Below are positions 13,501-21,904 of a DNA stretch of 64,000 nucleotides, piece after piece (position 1 is the first letter of the stretch; every line of letters begins with the position of its first letter). Made by a program: the position numbers and the translations under genes. A model generated the notes under the pieces. That model did no database searches. It was not told the origin of the DNA and saw only the letters and a program-made list of their open reading frames with translations. Location of the stretch: contig OX031058.1 in the NCBI GenBank assembly GCA_943736015.1, forward strand, positions 24,825,001 through 24,889,000, read 5' to 3'. This DNA is from Tridacna crocea (Eukaryota > Mollusca > Bivalvia > Cardiida > Cardiidae).

Positions 13501-16500
13501 CTCTTTTGTGTAGAAGATTCATTTGCTTCCTTCTTCTTTTTACCAGATGCCTCCAGGGATGGACTGTTAGTTTTGGATGCTTGACCTCCTTTTAAGCCTG
13601 TCTTTACCTTCTCTGTCGCTGGACTATTACTTTGACTTCCTCTTGAGTTTGGCTTCACCTTCTCTACAGCTGGACTATTGTTTTTTGTTGATTTATTTTC
13701 CTTTTGTTTTTCTACTTTTGGTGTTTTTGTTTTGGTTTCTGACTTAGTTCCATCTGGTTTAGTGTCCCCAGGTTTAGTGTTGTCTATCTTTTGCTTTTTG
13801 GCAGATGGACCATTCTGCTTTTCAGATTTATTCAAACTAGTTCTTCTTTTATTCTTGCCTGATCTTTCTGGAGTGCTATTGCTGTCCTGAAAAACAATTT
13901 GCTCATATCCCGAATGCATTTGCACTCTACTTTCATATGATATTTCATCTATATTACTGCAACACTCTACTTATCCATGTCTCTCCTGGGCATCACCAGC
14001 ACTAGACTGGAACTCTATTAGTTGTACAGTCAAGTGGCAGGGGACTTGGAAACTTGCTCACGGCTGTGGTTAATCATGTTGCCCCGAGCCGAAGGCGAGG
14101 TGGCGACATGATTCACCACAGCCGTGAACAAGTTTCCAAGTCCCCTGCCATCTGACTGTACAACGAATTTATTATACTGCGAAGTTTTGCCCTTTCAAAG
14201 CACATTTAAGCGATTTTTTCCTGTTTTATAATTTCACGAAACGAGTATGCTGACGTAATAGAAATTCCCTTCTGTGTGCCCCAATTCAATGAAAACTGAC
14301 GTCACTGGAAACTGAAGTCACTAAAACGTGCAGTTTGGTGTATAAATGTGCAGTCTGGTGATCGATCGACGCCACCATTTTGGATGATGTATTGCACATG
14401 TAGTGATGTTTACGGGGCACTCAAAAGGGAAACTGGTTTTACGTGGTTTTGCCAGGGAACATGATATTATGTTCCCGGCATGTTAACCAATCAAATCACG
14501 AGAAATTTCTTTGCAGTATAATAAAACATTATGAATCCTTGACTGGTCAAAATTCTAACACTTGCAGATGACAAATATAACAAAACTGAAAATTTTAATG
14601 ACTACATCTATATCAGAGAGGACAGAAAACATTGTGAGAAAAGGAGAAAATCCTGGTTACCAGTATTTTCTCTTTTTCCCACAATGTTTTCAAATGCCTC
14701 TTACCTAATTTTGTGAAAAGATTGGATTTTGTTAAAGATCTTTTCCAAGAATATGTCTAAAAATTTAAGTTGACCAGCAAGGACAAGGGCACAATTTTTT
14801 GGTTACTTTATCCCAAAATTTTATTATGTAAACTACAGTGCCATTGCGGATATCCACAGGGAATTAAATGTTCAAAGTAAGTTTGATCCTCTTATAAAGG
14901 AACTTAACTTGAATAAAAAGTTGACAACTATAAGTGCCCAGTGCTTAGACAGAAAAGATGGCTGCTGAATCTTTATTTCATCACCATGCTTTTACATGTT
15001 ATCATGTATCCAACCTTAAAATCATGTTGTTCCTTTCTCACAAGGAGGTTTTCATGGTTATAACTTACAGTAACTAAACTCTCCCCCACACAATGACGTC
15101 TTTTGTGGACCCTGAGGGAGAACTGAAGCCTTTTGAAAACATTGTGGGAAAAGGAGAAAATGCTGGTAACCAGCATTTTCTCCTTCCCACAATATTTTCT
15201 ACCCTTCCCAGAGCAAATTAACTTTTCAGTCATAATTTATTTTGTCATCTGCAAATGCTTTCCATTTGGAGTCTTGGACTTGTCTAATATTTGTCACTTG
15301 GTACAGAGTTAAAGATAAATTACATTCTTCTTCTAAATCTATTTCTTTGGTCCTAATATTTTGTCTCATCAAGGCGATTTTTAATGGTTAAAAAAACAAT
15401 GTTTGCAGGGTTTTCCTTCAACTTTCTATTGAAGGGGTAACAATGACTCCCTTCATATGAATTAAAGAAGGTAGAATAATAAATTTTGGGGGTCATTTAG
15501 AAAAATTTGGGGGTCAAAACCCTCAAAATTCAAAGAAACGAGGGGGTCATGGAAAACCCTGTGTTTGTCATAATGGGAGTTACCACTGTTTTCCAAAGCT
15601 TTTGAAAATTTGAGGTTCATAGGATGCAACCTTAAAAAATTCAGGGGTCCAAGCCCTAATTTTATAGCCCCACACCTTAGATCCTTATCCTGACAACCAG
15701 GTTGTTCCTCTCTTTTTCCGTAAAGATTCAAAAGATTAAATTACGTAACCCTTTCCCAAACAAACCCTGGTTTTTACGTGTCTGCAGTACAAGTCTTTTG
15801 AAAACACTGTGGGAAAAGAAGAAATCGCTTATAACGAGCAATTTCTCCTTTTCCCACAGTGTTTTCTACCATGGCATTTAAAGAACTTTATGCCATTTTT
15901 ATCAAATTCGAAATTGTTGTTTGCAAATTCTTTGAGTTTGGAAGAGTCTAAAATTTATCGTTTGGGAAAAGGTTAAACATGATTTTTGGGCATCTTCTAG
16001 TGCAGCTATGACAGTTAGACACTAATACATGTACCATACTATCATAGGTAAATAACATAAAAATTTAATTCATGATAATATTGGTTTTTTTTGTCTTTGG
16101 TGGCTGTCAGATTATTGTACCAATATCGTTTTGCAGGGTTCCCACAACTTTCTGCTTGCAAAATTCCAGACTTTTTCCAGACTTTTTCCAGGATTTTTTT
16201 CAAAATTCAAGGTTTTTTCCAATAGAAAAACTGGAAATGCAAAACCTTTTGAAAGCTACTTTCTTACATACATTCCTTGTTTTAATGAAAAATTAAGATT
16301 TAAAGAACATTCTAACTGCAACATAGTTATTTTATTTCTTTACTTGGCCAGTTAGAAAAACTACAAATGACCGAATATAGATTCAGATTAGCCTATCCAT
16401 ACCGGCAGTTTAATAAGGATCCATGCTGTTCACTTACAGTTCCTACAAATTATGAAGTATGTGAAGGCAAATAGTATAGATCCTTTTAAGACTACATACC

Positions 16501-19500
16501 GGTAACCAGGCAAATTGGGAACAATAGAACCATGATGGTCCTATATCACTAACCTGAGTACTAAGCAGTAAAGGTCTACAGTGAAGATAAATGCCAAATA
16601 TCGAAGTTCAAGTCCAAATAATTATAACAGGGTATATAACTGTGCAAAAAGCATTTTCTTTCTTCCCAAAATGCTTTCACAACCCTTCTTCAGGGTCATT
16701 GAAAGTCGGGATTGTATAGTTGGGGATTGAATTAACTTTCAGAGGCAAGGCGTTTATTTCCTGGTCAAAATGGTGGTTGAATGACAGATTAAAAAACATC
16801 ATTCGCTCATTGTTAAGACACAAAGAAGATTTGCCTCAGTAACTTTTTATCAAATTTCAAAGGATGTTGGCTGAGACAGTAATCAAGCCAGCGCAAACTG
16901 GGAACCCTAAACTAACAGCTCACAACATTACTAATTTATTGGAGCTCGATAAGTCCAGTATGTGAAAGGTAACCCCTTTTCTAAGACATATCTTACAGAA
17001 GAAAATTGTACCACAAGACTATCCTAAGGAAGACATGTATGAAGTTTCATAAAGGCCAAGGACTTTAGAAGATAACCGTCAATGTGGATGGATGGGCCAA
17101 CTGACTGTATTGGTCCGTAATGAAATTATACATTTAGGCCCCTTTTTTGATAACATGTCGTTTCATGAAATAAAATCAAATAATTATTGTCTGTGGCTCA
17201 ACAAGATGAACTTTAATTACATTTTGCCCTGTAATGAAAAAGATATTGGTCCACAGTGAAAATATACACCAAGCCCCCTTTTTTCATGACATGACATTTA
17301 ATGAAAAAATGTAAAATATTGTTATTAGCAAACTATCATATGTACATAAATTCCGTCTTGTTTCAGAGCAGAAGAATTTTAAAGTCTTCCCTCTTTGTTC
17401 CCATGCTCAAACTTGTGACCACCAGGGCAGGGCCAGCTTGAACCCTAGGGGCATCATATGAACAAACTTGGTAGAGGTCCTCTAGAAGTTAGTACATACA
17501 AAATATCAAAGCTCTAGGACTTCCAGCTTCAGAGAAAAAAAAAAAGTTTTCTGTCTTTGTTCCTATATTTCAAATTTGTGACCCCTGGGGCAGGGCCAGT
17601 TTGAACCCCGGGGGCATCATATGAGCAATCTTGGTAGAGGTCTAATAGCAGATGCTGCACACCAAGTATCAAAGCTCTACCCCTTCTTGTTTCAGAGAAA
17701 AAGATTTTTTTTCAAAGTTTTCTTTTATTATTCCCATGTACGAACTTGTGACCCCCGGGATGGGGCCAGTTTTGACACCAGGGGCATTATATGAACAATC
17801 TTTGTAGAAGTCTACTAGGAGATCCTACATACCAATTATCAAAGCTCTATACCTTCTAGTTTCAGAGAAGAAGATTTTCAAAGATTTTGCTTTTTTTTTT
17901 CTTTGGTTGGCATGGCAACCAGCGTTATGGGTGGAATTTAATCTCTTGAACAACATTGGTAGAGATTTGAATGAGGAACATCCCTGCCAAGTTTCATCAA
18001 GATTGGCCCAGTGGTTTAGGAGAAGAAGATGTTAAGAAATTGTGGACGATGCACGACAGCCATAGGGCGATCACAAAGCTCACCTTGAGCACTTTGCGCT
18101 CAAGTGAGCTAAAAATGTGTTGTTTTTTCTTATATTGGGAATTATTTTCTTTATGATTTAAGACACCGAATCAAGTCCTTGCATATCATTTACTATCATT
18201 GTGCACAAGTTTTGTTGTAAGCCTTCAAATAGAGGTTCTTTTCCCTCTTCAGTCATTGAAACTAAAACCTAATTCAAAAGTACCATGTTTTACTTTCACT
18301 TTAACTGTTCAGTTTTCATGACCTGAAATACATGAATAAATAAATTGGTCTTTTCAAAGGCAATATCCTTGCTTTTAAAATTTCTGAAAATACGAAAAAT
18401 CGTAACTTTGTTAGATTTAATACTTGAAGTATTTTGATCCATGATTGCAGACAGGCGCTTACTTTCAGTTTCCTCTGACTCGTCAACCTCATTCCGACTA
18501 GAGTCATAACGTGGCTTCATAAAGATAAAGTCTGTTAACTTTTCAGACCCTATGGATTTAAATTTTCAGTAATATTTACTGTTGTAGCTCATTTTCACGT
18601 CAATTCACATCAGCTTGTCTCCCGGAAAATACAAAGCGCAGCTGCATTGTATTTTAGGGTAAGTACCAAGTTCTCCGAAATCAATACACTGGATCCCGGT
18701 TTGTTTAAATATCAGAATAACTATTCCGGGACCAGTGAACCTAAAAAAGACCGTCATCTATTTGGGAAATTCACATACTTCGACCAATGACGGTCTATTA
18801 TACAAAATATTGGATCTTTATCCGAAAAATAGAGGACGCAGACGCAGACCGGAGATTATTATCGTCCTAAATTCTTCTTTCACACCCAAAACGTTTCGTA
18901 CTTTTCCCGGTTTTTTCCCGATTTTTCAGAGATATAACAAAAATCAAGACTTTTTCAAGACCGGGAACGGGTATTTCGAAATTCCCGACTTTTTCCCGTT
19001 TTTCCCGACTGCGTGGGAACCCTGGTTTTGATGGCGGTGCAGCAGCGACTTTTTTTAAAGAAAAAGCCATCAATGAGAGTTTTTTTATTTTATTCAAGAC
19101 GTAATTTTCATAACTGCATGGTAGATTGTGTACTGCAGAAAAACATACATATGTCTTACATTTAATCATATATTGACGCAAATATCCAAGTTCCTTAAAA
19201 TTCCGGGCTACCCCACACTTATTGATACCTCGGACAGCAAACTTACTCTATCTTCTCCAGTTTCCACCTTCCCCTTGATAGCCTCTTTCACAGGTTCTGA
19301 TCCATTTCCAGTTAGATGTGCACCCTCGCTCATTTCACAAACAAGCTTAGCAAGACCTTTTTCTTTGTCTGAGGACATGGATTCAGGTACTGAAGTATTA
19401 CTATCTTTCTTCCACATCAAACAACTGAAAAAGAGGGAGGCAAATCAATAGTACCATATCTGATCCATTACTGCATGATAAGCTTTTTAACCCCTTTACC

Positions 19501-21113
19501 AAACAGTCCTGTCTTTTTATGACCTTGCAATCAATATAATTAAGTCTTTTCTGTAATAGGGTCATGATATTTAGGGATTTGTCTGGTATAGAGGTATGAC
19601 CTACAAAAATCCATTGAAAATTACTGTACATGACAAATATATATCTTACAGAAGACAAAAATACTGAAATAAAAAGAGAGCAATTACCTGCTTAACTCTT
19701 TATCAAAGAACAACATTTTGGACTATACCAAACTGAAAGTATTTGAAGCAAATGTTGCTAAAATAATGATCCATGTCTCTACTTGAGTAGAAAACATTTT
19801 TGGAAAAAGTGAAAATGCTGGTTACCAGTATTTTATCCTTTTCTGTTGATGTTTTCAAAAGCCCTTCCTTTTCAGGGCTGCTAAAAGTACTGTAGGTCCT
19901 ATGTAGTAAAGGCTTAAATAATCACATGAACTGGCTCCTTCTCAAACAATTTCACAGCTGTTTACTGCAAGAATATTTAATTCTTTACCAAACGACAAAA
20001 TTTTAGACTGGTCCTAACTGAAAGCATTTGCAGATGACAATGTAACAGTGACTGAAAATTTAAAATTTGTTTTGGGAAGGGAAGAAACTATTGTGGGAAA
20101 AGGAGAAAATGATGGTTACCAGCATTTTCTCCTTTTCCCTCAATGTTTTCAGAAGGCTCCTTTCTCAGGATCGGTAAAAGTCGGGATTGTGTGGTAAAGA
20201 GTTAAGTCTTGATGGTTTAATTACCTGCTAGCCTGAGTCACATGTCCCAGCTGTATTTCATCATCCTTGTAAGTAAGTGTGACCTGATAACCCTCTTTCT
20301 GTGACCAGTCACCCTCACAGAACACCACCAACTGCTCTGGTATAGGTACAGGAATGTGGCAGTAATATGCACCATTCTGACGCCTGAAGTTCAAAGAATA
20401 AATCTAATTTTATGGCTTTTTCTTATCTACCCAGTATGGACAAGTCAGTGAAAATACGAACAAAAGGGCCATGATGGCCCTGTATCACTCCACTGGCTAA
20501 TAAGTGAAAACACTCCAAGCCAAACATTACAATACTTGGCCAATTGGTTTCGAACTTGAAGACAAACAAAATTTTTTCTATAAAATTCTACGAAAAAGCT
20601 ATTGATTCCCAGCAAAGCCATTTTTGACCACAAAGCTATAATTACTTGAATCCTGAAGGACGCCACAAGATAATGCCCCCTAAAGTTTTCACCACAAAAG
20701 CTCATTTAAAACTTGAGACCCCTGGTGTGGGGACACACAATTTTTATCAAGAGCTTGAAATTTTAACTCCTATTTTCCAATTCTTACATCAAATTTATAC
20801 AGGATTAAAGTAAGGTGATTTTGTTTGAGAGGAACTGAATCAATATAATTATGTTTTTCTGACTTAACCTTCCTTTGATTTAATTGTGCCTATTTTTGTC
20901 CTCATTAATGAAATAGATTAGATCCTTAGAAGCGAAAATGAAGTCACGAAAACACATGACAATCATTTCAAATACCTTTTCATCATTCTTAAATGGTTTA
21001 ACGTGAAGTCAGGAAAACTATTAGTACTCGATCAAGTATTCATCTTACCTTAGCAGGGACACCGGTGGTTCCGTCACTTTAAGAATGCAGTAGACAGAAA
21101 AGTTTTCTGACAT
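4341..21113 (-). CDS. Kelch-repeat protein with N-terminal domain and Lys-rich linker (11 coding exons)
   Basis: Joined exons 21113-21049, 20383-20225, 19424-19247, 13886-13067, 12228-12103, 10275-10088, 8958-8762, 6909-6818, 6164-6110, 5452-5355 and 4540-4341 give 2178 nt, one frame, 725 residues plus TAG. Every intron has GT/AG ends and compatible phase. Residues 1-74 form a compact, probably beta-rich N-terminal part that I do not recognise. Residues 75-134 are acidic and Ser-rich. Residues 135-407 are Lys/Ser/Asn-rich with nuclear-localisation-like basic clusters and are probably disordered. Residues from about 410 to 720 contain six kelch repeats with the diagnostic Gly-Gly pairs (IGG, FGG, FGG, FGG, HGG, FGGG) and downstream Trp residues, so a six-bladed propeller is likely. 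The kelch part resembles RABEPK/KLHDC-type propellers, but the N-terminal half does not match any family I can name. A nuclear or adaptor role is inference. The C-terminus stops right after blade six. Confidence 0.82.
4588..4846 (-). mobile_element. tRNA-derived SINE with target-site duplication
   Basis: On the minus strand it begins CGCCTGCCCGGCTGGCTCAG. A-box-like TGGCTCAGTGGTGAGG lies at about 4819-4835 and B-box-like GGTTCTGAGTTCC at about 4786-4799. It ends in a GTTGGTTGG-type tail. A perfect 12-bp direct repeat GTTACTGATGAG flanks it at 4576-4587 and 4847-4858. Lies in the last intron of the kelch gene. Confidence 0.85.
4965..5125 (-). mobile_element. Partial TTAA-hairpin MITE
   Basis: TTTACCACATGGCAAACAAC, TTTTGGACTGGTTCAAACTG and TTTGCAGACAACAA are the family's left half in minus orientation; the hairpin is decayed. 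Confidence 0.55.
5355..5452 (-). CDS. Kelch gene coding exon 10 (blade 5)
   Basis: Acceptor GTAACAG, donor GTAAGT. Encodes WHASCALSNKRLLIHGGYNG and EDTHIFSL. The usual FGG is HGG here, as in several kelch proteins. Confidence 0.85.
6110..6164 (-). CDS. Kelch gene coding exon 9
   Basis: Acceptor TTCACAG, donor GTAGGT. A 55-nt exon encoding IVEWTQPDITGTPPSPR, the Trp strand and inter-blade loop of blade 4. Found only by phase and family logic; too short to stand out alone. Confidence 0.82.
6298..6505 (-). mobile_element. Diverged TTAA-hairpin MITE
   Basis: TTAA start, GACTTGTCCTAACTGGAAG arm; hairpin eroded (AAAAAGGAGATCAGGCTGC / AGCATATTCTCCTATTCC). Confidence 0.6.
6818..6909 (-). CDS. Kelch gene coding exon 8 (blade 4)
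   Basis: Acceptor TTGTAG, donor GTAAGT. Encodes HSATLIEDQLVVFGGWD and SDLHVLDM, a textbook kelch motif. Confidence 0.88.
7035..7355 (+). repeat. Dispersed element ending in TGAGCTAAAAA
   Basis: GGTTGCAATGGCAACCAGAG, CAAGTTTGGTCCAAATTGGC, CCAGCGGTCTAGGAG and GAGCACGTTGTGCTCAGGTG then AGCTAAAA. The same blocks end the element at 17.4-18.1 kb. Confidence 0.7.
7365..7533 (+). mobile_element. Partial TTAA-hairpin MITE
   Basis: GCCTCTGAAAGC then AAAAAGGAGCAAATGCTAAT and its complement, abutting the preceding element; the left TIR is missing. Confidence 0.5.
7628..7855 (+). mobile_element. TTAA-hairpin MITE, GAAATTGC subfamily
   Basis: Complete. Hairpin stem reads CAGAAATTGCCCATAATGAG then CAATTTCTCC: both arms carry the change from AAAATGC to AAATTGC, so pairing is kept. 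ACATGTCTGCAGTAAAAGTG replaces the usual CCCTGAGAAAG arm. Confidence 0.8.
7933..8159 (+). mobile_element. TTAA-hairpin MITE
   Basis: Nearly complete; the right TIR has decayed to GGTACTGGGTCA. Confidence 0.75.
8228..8456 (-). mobile_element. TTAA-hairpin MITE
   Basis: Complete, TTAA both ends, hairpin intact. Confidence 0.85.
8762..8958 (-). CDS. Kelch gene coding exon 7 (blade 3)
   Basis: Acceptor TTTACAG, donor GTAAGT. Encodes NGKAPTRAYHSATLYRHELW, then IFGG, a Pro-rich loop (YPRPDPQPDG) that is longer than usual between strands, and NDIHIF. Ends PIPRS plus two bases. Confidence 0.88.
9056..9335 (-). mobile_element. TTAA-hairpin MITE disrupted by unrelated sequence
   Basis: CTCTTTACTAGATGTCAAAA and AAGACTAGTCCAAATGGAAG form the left arm; about 90 bp of foreign sequence (9117-9210) follows before a decayed hairpin. 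The insert has no clear ends. Confidence 0.45.
9427..9685. mobile_element. 259-bp MITE with long TIRs and 9-bp target duplication
   Basis: Both ends read CATCCTCGGATACC inward. The match continues for about 60 bp with few mismatches (GGGGTCTCCCTATTTGCTAC on both sides). Perfect direct repeats GATACTTTC flank it at 9418-9426 and 9686-9694. Long TIRs plus a 9-bp duplication are typical of Mutator-like elements (established for that superfamily; assignment here is inference). The internal 130 bp has no coding capacity. Lies in kelch intron 6. Confidence 0.88.
9783..10006 (+). mobile_element. TTAA-hairpin MITE
   Basis: Nearly complete; GGAAACCAGCATTTTCTCC hairpin, right TIR decayed. Ends about 80 bp from kelch exon 6. 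Confidence 0.75.
10088..10275 (-). CDS. Kelch gene coding exon 6 (blade 2)
   Basis: Acceptor TGTTTAG, donor GTAGGG. Encodes TRKWRNLTVQTES (end of blade 1), then MGHSATYDP, CIYVFGG and HDVHMLDLDEWKWQ (blade 2). Phase 0 at its end. Confidence 0.88.
10548..10605 (+). mobile_element. Fragment of TTAA-hairpin MITE
   Basis: TTTAATCCTTCATCAAATAA left TIR and GAAACAATGGCC remnant only. Confidence 0.4.
10780..11200. repeat. Tandem-repeat-cored element (about 190-bp unit)
   Basis: Two to three diverged units with GGCAGAGTTATGGTTC, CTCCATAATGTG, CTATCAGTG and TTAACAAAGGGCAATAACTC. Such blocks are common in mollusc genomic DNA (established impression, not searched). Confidence 0.6.
11390..11555 (+). 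mobile_element. Degenerate TTAA-hairpin MITE
   Basis: AAAATGCTGGTTACCACTCC, TTTTCCAAAATACACTGTTG and GTGCAAATGCTTTTAATTTG; hairpin largely lost. Confidence 0.45.
11730..11949 (+). mobile_element. TTAA-hairpin MITE, asymmetric hairpin
   Basis: TTAA both ends; GGAGAAAATGCTCGTAACCG then GCTTTTCCCACAGTG, so the right hairpin arm lost about 10 bp. Confidence 0.8.
12103..12228 (-). CDS. Kelch gene coding exon 5 (blade 1)
   Basis: Acceptor TATTTAG, donor GTAGGT. Encodes EKPDPRWGHSFCF and ILIGGQ, the first kelch motif, ending in WALDN. The phase-1 overhang completes Glu with exon 6. An alternative acceptor 3 bases downstream would drop one residue. Confidence 0.85.
12260..12420 (+). repeat. Dispersed repeat with GACGGACACACGG block
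   Basis: GAGCCGTCACTAATTGTGAC, CAAGCGCTTTGACAG, CAGACGGACACACGGATGG, CAGGCTGATTCAAGTATACC and TTGTTTTGTGGGGGTATAA. The same order appears at 62935-63085, so both are copies of one element. Confidence 0.7.
12529..12735 (+). mobile_element. Diverged TTAA-hairpin MITE
   Basis: TTAACCTGTTATATCAAACA start, AATGACCCTGAGAAAGAA arm, A-rich decayed hairpin. Confidence 0.6.
13067..13886 (-). CDS. Kelch gene coding exon 4 (Lys/Ser-rich disordered segment)
   Basis: The longest exon, 820 nt, residues 135-407; acceptor TTTTCAG, donor GTATGT. Composition is dominated by Lys, Ser, Asn and Glu, with a repeated motif NSPAVEKVK / NSPATEKVK / NSPSLEASGKKKK spaced about 20-25 residues apart and basic clusters such as KNKRR and GKKKK. 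It looks like a disordered linker with bipartite nuclear-localisation potential. The first residues (DSNSTPERSGKNKRR) and the last (TCKDLTTR) read in one frame with no stops. Long open frames on the opposite strand here are mirror images of this biased composition. Confidence 0.8.
14021..14163. repeat. Large inverted repeat (about 65-bp arms)
   Basis: Arms read GTTGTACAGTCAAGTGGCAG / CTGCCATCTGACTGTACAAC at the ends and ACGGCTGTGG / CCACAGCCGT near the centre, with a 10-bp loop around GAGCCGAAGGCGAGG. A snap-back element or terminal hairpin of a larger one. Confidence 0.8.
14168..14525. mobile_element. Candidate 358-bp MITE with short TIR
   Basis: TTATTATACTGCGAAG at the left and CTTTGCAGTATAATAA at the right are inverted repeats (one mismatch). 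No open frame. It directly abuts the 14021-14163 hairpin, so the two may be one composite element. Confidence 0.6.
14535..14720 (-). mobile_element. Diverged TTAA-hairpin MITE
   Basis: CTTGACTGGTCAAAATTC arm, GAAAACATTGTGAGAAAAGG hairpin with one-arm mutations; termini lost. Confidence 0.6.
15072..15312 (+). mobile_element. TTAA-hairpin MITE
   Basis: Right TTAA clear; left end decayed (AACTAAACTCTCCCCC). Hairpin nearly perfect but the right arm lacks TTT. Confidence 0.75.
15450..15730. other. Unclassified repeat-like segment
   Basis: AAATTTTGGGGGTCAT occurs in two close copies, with a short AAAATTCAAAGAAACGAGGG motif. No ends found. The open frame across it is not supported as a gene. Confidence 0.35.
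15744..15976 (+). mobile_element. TTAA-hairpin MITE, GAAATTGC/GAAATCGC subfamily
   Basis: Complete. Left stem GAAGAAATCGCTTATAACGA, right stem GCAATTTCTCCTTTTCCC. Shares ACGTGTCTGCAGTACAAGTC and TTTGCAAATTCTTTGAGTTT with the 7628 and 26459 copies, which defines a subfamily. Confidence 0.82.
16640..16740 (-). mobile_element. Fragment of TTAA-hairpin MITE
   Basis: GCAAAAAGCATTTTCTTTCT then TCAGGGTCATTGAAAGTCGG and a final GAATTAAC; right part only. Confidence 0.5.
17370..18115 (+). repeat. Tandem-repeat-cored element ending in TGAGCTAAAAA
   Basis: Three units of about 180 bp with GTTCCCATGCTCAAACTTGT, GGGCAGGGCCAGTTTGAACC, GGGGCATCATATGA, CTTGGTAGAGGTC and ATCAAAGCTCTA. After that comes a unique 3' block with GGTTGGCATGGCAACCAGCG, GATTGGCCCAGTGG and CACTTTGCGCTCAAGTGAGC then TAAAAA. 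Homologous in its 3' block to 7035-7355. Confidence 0.8.
18414..18518 (-). other. Possible cassette exon or pseudo-exon in kelch intron 3
   Basis: An open acidic/Ser-rich stretch (YDSSRNEVDESEETESKRLS) resembling the composition of exon 3. No combination of strong splice sites gives both phase 0 entry and phase 0 exit as exons 3 and 4 require: GTTAACAG ahead and GTAAGC inside give phase 1. It is left out of the gene model. Confidence 0.2.
19247..19424 (-). CDS. Kelch gene coding exon 3
   Basis: Acceptor TTTTTCAG, donor GTAAGT. Encodes residues 75-134: acidic and Ser/Thr-rich sequence starting CLMWKKDSNTSVPESMSSDK, probably unstructured. Ends in phase 0 and joins directly to exon 4 across a 5.4-kb intron filled with repeats. 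Confidence 0.72.
19487..19545 (+). mobile_element. Fragment of TTAA-hairpin MITE
   Basis: TTTTAACCCCTTTACCAAAC and TTTATGACCTTGCAATC: left end only. Confidence 0.5.
19692..19917 (-). mobile_element. TTAA-hairpin MITE
   Basis: TTAA both ends; hairpin AATGCTGGTTACCAGTATTT with mismatches in the right arm. Confidence 0.8.
19977..20205 (-). mobile_element. TTAA-hairpin MITE
   Basis: Complete, TTAA both ends. It ends 20 bp from the donor of kelch exon 2, the closest MITE to a splice site in this gene. Confidence 0.85.
20225..20383 (-). CDS. Kelch gene coding exon 2
   Basis: Acceptor CTTCAG, donor GTAATT. Encodes RQNGAYYCHIPVPIPEQ and onward, residues 22-74, with an alternating hydrophobic pattern ending near HVTQAS. 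Together with exon 1 it forms the N-terminal domain. Its two-base overhang is completed by the first T of exon 3. Confidence 0.75.
20450..21000. other. Kelch intron 1 remainder
   Basis: Contains GAACAAAAGGGCCATGATGG and CTTGAGACCCCTGGTGTGGG, which resemble parts of the tandem-repeat-cored elements, but no boundary could be set. Confidence 0.35.
21049..21113 (-). CDS. Kelch gene coding exon 1 (start)
   Basis: ATG at 21113-21111, opening MSENFSVYCILKVTEPPVSL, followed by donor GTAAGA. Ends after two bases of an Arg codon, matching exon 2. No TATA box or CpG-rich promoter is visible just upstream; the 5' UTR limit is unknown. Confidence 0.7.
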
Positions 21114-21756
21114 CCTTTTGTTTACATTGAATTTTCCGCCAAAAAGTGGCGCTCTTAGGGGTTGCTTGATTGTTGATGCTTGGATGCATCACCACTTGAA
21201 TCGGTTGCAAGAGAACTCGTACTCTGGAAAACTCGTACCACATTTTGAAGGTAGAGAACTCGTACCCCGGGTGCGAATTTCCCAGAGAACTTGTATCCTA
21301 AAGATATTTTGGGGGATAGATTATACATGTATGCTATATATCATTCAGATTTTGGTGAAATGATGATTTTCATTTTATCTTTTGTGGAATGAGTAAGTTG
21401 TAGAATAATCAATCATTGGTAACTTAGGTATTTGCAGTAAAATACCATTTTTTAACCGGGCGTTTAATGAATTTAAATGGAAGGAAATAAGGTAAATGGG
21501 CAGATAAATTTTGGAAAGGTGAAATTATCAGGCACATCTACATAATTTGGATTCATTGACTTATTCGAAGATATGTTTTTTTTTTAAAAAGCTCATTTAA
21601 ATACATGTATTTATGATTTGTTACTGGAATGTGCCAATTTTTCAAAGGAGTCTAAGGTGTCGGGCACTTTAAAGTCACATATTAGGTGTGATAAACACCA
21701 CTGTTCACACTTGCCATTTACTAGTATTTAAGCCTGTATTGTTCGTTAAAAGCACT
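21114..21756. other. Upstream region of the kelch gene
   Basis: Expected promoter and 5' UTR. Two close GAGAACTCGTAC copies (21211 and 21247 area) form a short direct repeat. No TATA box or clear initiator recognised. Confidence 0.35.
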
Positions 21757-21904
21757 CTTAACACTTTACCAATCAATCGCATGGTTTTACACCGAAGAAG
21801 ACTTCTGTAAACATCGTCGTAAATAAATAAATTGATTATGAATTTTTTTAATTAGGTAACGTTAAAAGAAGAAATCTGACTCTTTTAATCTTGATAGATC
21901 AGTA

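Larger units (their letters stand above)
16134..19024. mobile_element. Candidate hAT-like element bounded by CAGGGTTCCCAC ends
   Basis: CAGGGTTCCCAC at 16134 and GTGGGAACCCTG ending at 19024 are perfect 12-bp inverted termini of hAT style. GTTTTG directly flanks both sides (6 bp, whereas hAT normally makes 8). The 100 bp inside each end share a diverged TTTTCC/GGGAAAAA-rich pattern. No transposase frame is seen inside; the interior holds a tandem-repeat element. Two unrelated copies facing each other is the alternative. Confidence 0.4.

Noticed and set aside
13075..13584. 169-residue plus-strand frame, Phe/Leu/Ser-rich
   Set aside because: Antisense shadow of the Lys-rich exon 4 of the kelch gene; composition explains its openness.
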